Assembly (NCBI GenBank): GCA_024220505.1
Contig: JAKZZE010000025.1
Location: forward strand, 558,001 to 622,000
DNA length: 64,000 bases
From: Rhizopus arrhizus
Lineage: Eukaryota > Mucoromycota > Mucoromycetes > Mucorales > Rhizopodaceae
Direction: 5' to 3'
Shown: one piece after another, positions 58,143 through 64,000 of the stretch
How the letters are laid out: the number at the start of each line of letters is the position of its first letter
Numbering within the stretch: the first letter of the stretch is position 1
Made by a program: the position numbers and the translations under genes
Notes under the pieces: model-generated
The model's input: only the letters and a program-made list of their open reading frames with translations
The model's database searches: none
What the model was told of the DNA's origin: nothing

Positions 58143-59932
58143 ATGCAAGCAAAGCTTAGAGAGAATTCACCTCATCTACCGTGGATTGTTCAAAAATATG
58201 GTGGAACAAGCGTAGGCAAATTCTTGAATGAAATTGCAGAAAACATAATACCGTAAGCGTTTCAACATTTGGATTGAAAGCAATCAGATTGATCGTTTTT
58301 CGTCGTCAGGACCTACCTTAAAACCAATCGAATAGCCATTGTTTGTTCGGCAAGAAGTGGAGATACAAAAGAAAAAGGAACTACGAATAGGTAGCGTAAA
58401 TTTACATACAACATTAAAAATGGTATTTCTTATAAAACAAAAGATTATTACGAGCAGCAGAAGAGGCACTTATGGAAGGGTCGATTGAACATTTGAATAT
58501 TGTGAAAGAACTAAGACAGGATCATTTGGATGCAGCTAGAGCATATATCAAGAATTCAGAAATATTGTCATCAGTTGAAGCTCAGTTAGATGAAGAATGT
58601 TTAAAGCTCAAATCCTTTCTAGAGGCTGCAGAGGTAATGTCGATAACACATTATTCTATTTAAACCCTCATTATTAAATCAAACAAAGATTATTGATGAA
58701 ATATCACCAAGATCAAGAGATATTATTGTTGGCATGGGTGAAAGGCTATCTTGTACAATTATTGCTGCTGTATTAAAAGATAGGGTAAGGAATACACAAG
58801 AATTCAGTTGTGAGCTAACTAAAGATGTATGAAAAGGGTATCGATAGTCAGCTTGTGGTATTGAATAATATTATCCATCGAGAGTTTACCACTCTAGATC
58901 AGTCATTTTATGATTATGTTGCCGAGCGATTGAAACAAGTCATTGATGACTGCGGAGATCGTGTACCTGTATTGACAGGTAATAGAAATTCAGTAAACAA
59001 AATACACAGGCATTCATCTTGATTCTAGGATTTTTTGGTAATGTTCCTGGAAGTTTGTTGAATAGTATCGGAAGAGGATATACAGATCTTTGTGCAGCAT
59101 TAGCAGCGGTTGGTTTAAAATCCCAAGAAGTCCAAATATGGAAAGAAGTAGATGGTATATTTACTGCTGATCCTCGAAAAGTCAAAACAGCTCGTCTCTT
59201 GCCCGTCGTTACTCCTGAAGAAGCAGCTGAATTGACCTATTATGGGTCCGAGGTCATTCATCCCTTCACCATGGAACAAGTCATTCGAGCAGAGATCCCT
59301 ATCCGTATCAAAAATGTCGAAAATCCATCCGGATCAGGTTCCGTCATCTTCCCGGACCGTGCCAACAAGTTCATAAGGCCAGACAAGGCACTGCATCAAA
59401 AGCGTCCAGCTGCAGTGACCGTGAAGGACAAGATCTGTGTCTTGAACGTTCAATCGAATCGTAAAAACGTCAGTCATGGTTTCTTGGCAAAGATATTCAC
59501 AGCCTTGGATGAATACAATATTATTGTAGACTTGATTTCTACATCTCAAATGCATGTCTCCATGGCTTTGTCTCCTGATGTGACAGAAGAGAGTTTAAGG
59601 AAGGCTTTGATCGATTTGGAAAAGTTGGGAACGGTAAAAAAAAAAAAAAAAAAAAAAAAAAGTGAAATAGAAAAGGAAGCTAATGAACAATTTAGGTGGA
59701 CATCATTCGAGATATGGCAATTATATCGCTTGTAGGAAAACAGATGAGAAACACGATTGGTGTAGCAGGTGAAATGTTTACTTCTTTAGCTGAGGCAGGG
59801 ATTAGCATTGAAATCATCTCACAAGGTGCTTCAGAAATTAATATTTCATGTGTCGTAAAAGAAGAGCATGCATTGATTGCACTTAGAGCTATACATCAAA
59901 GGCTGCTTGATGCAGATCCTAATTGTGCGTAG
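58143..59932 (+). CDS. HOM3: Aspartokinase (aspartate kinase)
   Basis: Seven exons (58143-58252, 58310-58390, 58444-58633, 58689-58784, 58825-58978, 59029-59633, 59696-59932) give 490 aa. It catalyses phosphorylation of aspartate, the first step to threonine, methionine and isoleucine. The nucleotide-binding start PWIVQKYGGTSVGK is at residues 13-26. IVCSARSGDTKEKGTTNR, GMGERLSCTIIAAVLKD, GFFGNVPGSLLNSIGRGYTD and WKEVDGIFTADPR complete the amino-acid-kinase domain. Two ACT domains (about 335-490: CVLNVQSNRKNVSHGFLAKI and VGKQMRNTIGVAGEMF) are the usual site of threonine feedback. The GRGYTD segment (where many homologs have GRGGSD) is worth checking. The last intron carries an A26 run. The stop lies 71 bp from the convergent histone H3 stop. 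Confidence 0.93.
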
Positions 59933-60003
59933 TGTAAAATACAAATTATGTGAAAATACTATAGATATTTATTGCTAATAAAAAAAAACCATCTTTATTC
60001 GAC

Positions 60004-61913
<1,910 letters not shown>

Positions 61914-63367
61914 ATGCACAAATCGTGTCATCGCTTATTTTCAACTACACGATCTTGTCTAGATCGCACTTTACAAACTTCAAGAATACGTAAAGAGCAT
62001 TTCTGGAATGTCCAATCGCGTCAGGCCAACCTTTCTGAGCAAGTGACGTTTGAAGAAAAACGACAGCCAAAGAAGAAAGTGGCACTTTTGTTAGGATTCA
62101 ATGGTTCAAATTATCAAGGAATGCAACTGTAAGAACATGATCACATAAACTGTATCTATTTATATTTACTCTGTCAAAAGAAACCCCAAGGCACATACGA
62201 TTGAAGGTGTGTTATTCAAGGCACTTTGTGAAGCAGGTGCTGTATCACCATCGAATGCAGTAGATCCAAGAAAAGTGCAGTTGATTCGGTGTGCACGAAC
62301 TGACAGAGGTGTGCATGCAGCATGTAACGTGGTTTCCTTAAAGATGATCATAAAAGATTCTCAGTTGATCAACAAAATAAATGATTTATTACCAAAAGAC
62401 ATTAGAGTGTGGGGTAAATATAGTAAAGTATTGAAAGGGAGAAAGGTGTTGATCATACTGTGAGCAGGCTTTGTGGAAACACCAAGAGGCTTTCATGCAA
62501 AGAACCAGTGTGATTCAAGAATCTATGAGTACTTGCTACCCACTTATACACTCAGAGAAAGAGAGAAACCGATCTTGTTAAAAGAGACACCAGATTCAGA
62601 TAAGGATATCAAGATACTCACCAAAGACTCATCCCTTGTTCGTTACGTGACACCCACAGATCCTTCCATCTTACTTGACTATCGTGTGGATCAAGAGCGA
62701 CTAAAGAAATTCAAGCAAGCATTCTCATTCTTTATAGGCACACATGATTTCCATAATTATACGATATCCAAAAACCCAGAGAAATCAACCCAGAGACATA
62801 TCAAACAGATTGATGTCAGTGACCCCAAATTGATTGAAGGCATGGAGTGGATCAGTGTCAAGCTGCACGGAAGTTCATTTATGCTTCATCAGATACGAAA
62901 GATGATTTGTAAATCAAATTTGCATTCTTTATTATGTAACTCACCATGCTGTCTTTTTTATTTTAGCTATAGCCATGCTCTGCGTGCATACAAACGCATC
63001 ACTTTCAATGATCCCAATGACATTCAACAAAGAGATCAATCTAAACATTCCAAAAGCACCCGCAACGGGTCTTTTGCTTGATAGACCGGTGTATGAATAC
63101 TACAATGAAAAAGTGAGAAGTTTAGGAAATAAGGAACCTATTGAGTTTGATTTATACAGTCAGGAAATTGAAACATTCAAACAAGACTTTATTTATTCTC
63201 ACCTATTCAAGCAAGAACAAGCAGCCCATGCGTAAGTCATCAGGTTCACACTGAATTGTACTCATCCTTTCTATCATAGATTCGAAAGCTTCTTGATCAA
63301 TGTCAATGTTCATTTGCCCTTTGATTATCCTTACTTTTTGGTTTCACAATCCTTGTCCCAACTTTAA
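61914..63367 (+). CDS. PUS1: tRNA pseudouridine synthase Pus1 (TruA family)
   Basis: Five exons (61914-62128, 62181-62413, 62468-62908, 62967-63231, 63280-63367) give 413 aa. The N-terminus (MHKSCHRLFSTTRSCLDRTL) is basic and Ser-rich, so a mitochondrial form is possible. TruA motifs: KVALLLGFNGSNYQGMQ joined to NPKAHTIEGVLF over intron 1; the catalytic Asp in RCARTDRGVHAACNVVS; FVETPRGFHAKNQCDSRIYEY; FFIGTHDFHNYT; SFMLHQIRKMI; and NIPKAPATGLLLDRPVYEYY near the end. It converts uridines to pseudouridine in tRNA and some snRNA/mRNA. The protein is shorter than yeast Pus1 (544) mainly in linkers. The last exon adds 29 residues that a read-through into intron 4 (TAA at 63233) would lose. Confidence 0.92.
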
Positions 63368-63508
63368 CCTTATTTGTTCCATTTTTCCCGTCTTTTTTTT
63401 TTTAAAAAAAAAATTGTGCGTGAGAAGAGTTTAAAACAAGCTACTCGTTTTTCTTTTTTTTTTTTTTCTTTTTTCTTTTCTTTATTTTTTTATTTTTAGT
63501 CTATTATC

Positions 63509-64000
63509 ATGTCTCGAGTGAATGAACTTGTTCATGCTGTTGCCAACCTTTCTCACGTAGAAAGACCTTATCTTGAAAACCTTTTAGCAATTAAAAAGTT
63601 GAGATTAGCCAAAGATCCTGTTGATCTCGAACTGGAAGAAGCAGCGGCCAAAGTGTGAGTGATAAGGTCATGCAGTAGGAAGGTACTGATTGATTTATGA
63701 TGTAGTAAAATGTGGGAAACTGAATGGATCAATCTGAATTCATGGACTTTTCAGTGGGCATTATTAAAATTGACAGTAAGTGAAGTGATAAGGTGAGAGT
63801 TGTGTTGAACATGTCCCAAATAGTGTTCCTTACAAGAAGAAAAAGATCGAGCACAAAAGGGAATAAAAAAGTCAAATGAGCTGTTGAGAGAAGCAGAGCA
63901 TAAAGTTCAAGTAGAAAAAGACAAGATTCATAAAGTGGAGACTGAAAATGAAAAGTATTCGGTTGATCACAGAACATTAGAAGTCTATCGTCAAGAACTG
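63509..64000 (+). CDS. Coiled-coil protein, 3' end beyond window
   Basis: ATG at 63509 follows a T-rich leader. Exons: 63509-63654, 63706-63775 and 63824 to the window edge, with phases consistent; 131 residues are visible. The start (MSRVNELVHAVANLSHVERP) and EEAAAKVKMWETEWINLNSW are helical. From about residue 73 a strong coiled coil begins (QEEKDRAQKGIKKSNELL, EAEHKVQVEKDKIHKVETEN). No domain was recognised; the C-terminus is missing. Confidence 0.7.

Overview
The window reads as nuclear DNA of an early-diverging filamentous fungus, most likely a mucoralean (Mucoromycota). The sequence is AT-rich with many poly-A/T runs. Most genes are broken by several short introns of about 50-70 bp with GTAAGT-like donors and TAG/CAG acceptors. 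The proteins are fungal (DBP7, aspartokinase, Pus1, histone H3), and there is a DIRS-type retrotransposon next to Tc1/mariner and other DDE-transposase remains. The species assignment is inference, since no search was possible.

Left third (1-21.5 kb), accessory DNA. A DDE transposase gene runs off the left edge. Next comes a large inverted repeat with arms at 2252-5447 and 10011-13206. Every paired position sums to 15458, and only one mismatch was found in the stretches compared base by base, apart from the decaying ends. Each arm carries an identical 147-aa ricin-B/beta-trefoil lectin gene pointing outward, a broken Tc1-like transposase and older coding debris. The 4.56 kb spacer holds a clean gene for a 60-aa secreted cysteine-rich peptide. 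Just outside the right arm sits an apparently intact 4.4 kb DIRS element (gag, RT-RNase H-methyltransferase and tyrosine recombinase ORFs, 115-bp identical ITRs, an internal complementary region). A seven-exon gene of an unrecognised family follows; it is broken by one in-frame TGA and one extra A.

Middle (22-42 kb). Housekeeping genes: an MFS sugar transporter, the DEAD-box helicase Dbp7, a FIST-domain protein, a probable mitochondrial DUF2358 protein, a NIPA-type magnesium transporter and an ADF-H + PH protein. Between them are decayed stretches, including a region of about 3 kb bounded by imperfect inverted repeats (37174-40181). It holds 21-bp subterminal repeats, two Tc1-like transposase remnants in opposite orientation and an intron-bearing orphan ORF.

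Right third (42-64 kb), gene-rich. A 3213-aa spectraplakin-like cytolinker (two CH domains, a very long helical rod, a C-terminal GAS2 domain), a 350-aa orphan, an eight-exon SLC49/FLVCR-like transporter, aspartokinase, an intron-rich histone H3, Pus1 and the start of a coiled-coil protein. Many neighbours are tightly convergent (DBP7/FIST 46 bp, NIPA/ADF-PH 30 bp, aspartokinase/H3 71 bp).

Best candidates for something undescribed: the palindrome carrying twin lectins around a small secreted peptide gene, and the fungal spectraplakin with an internal cysteine cluster.
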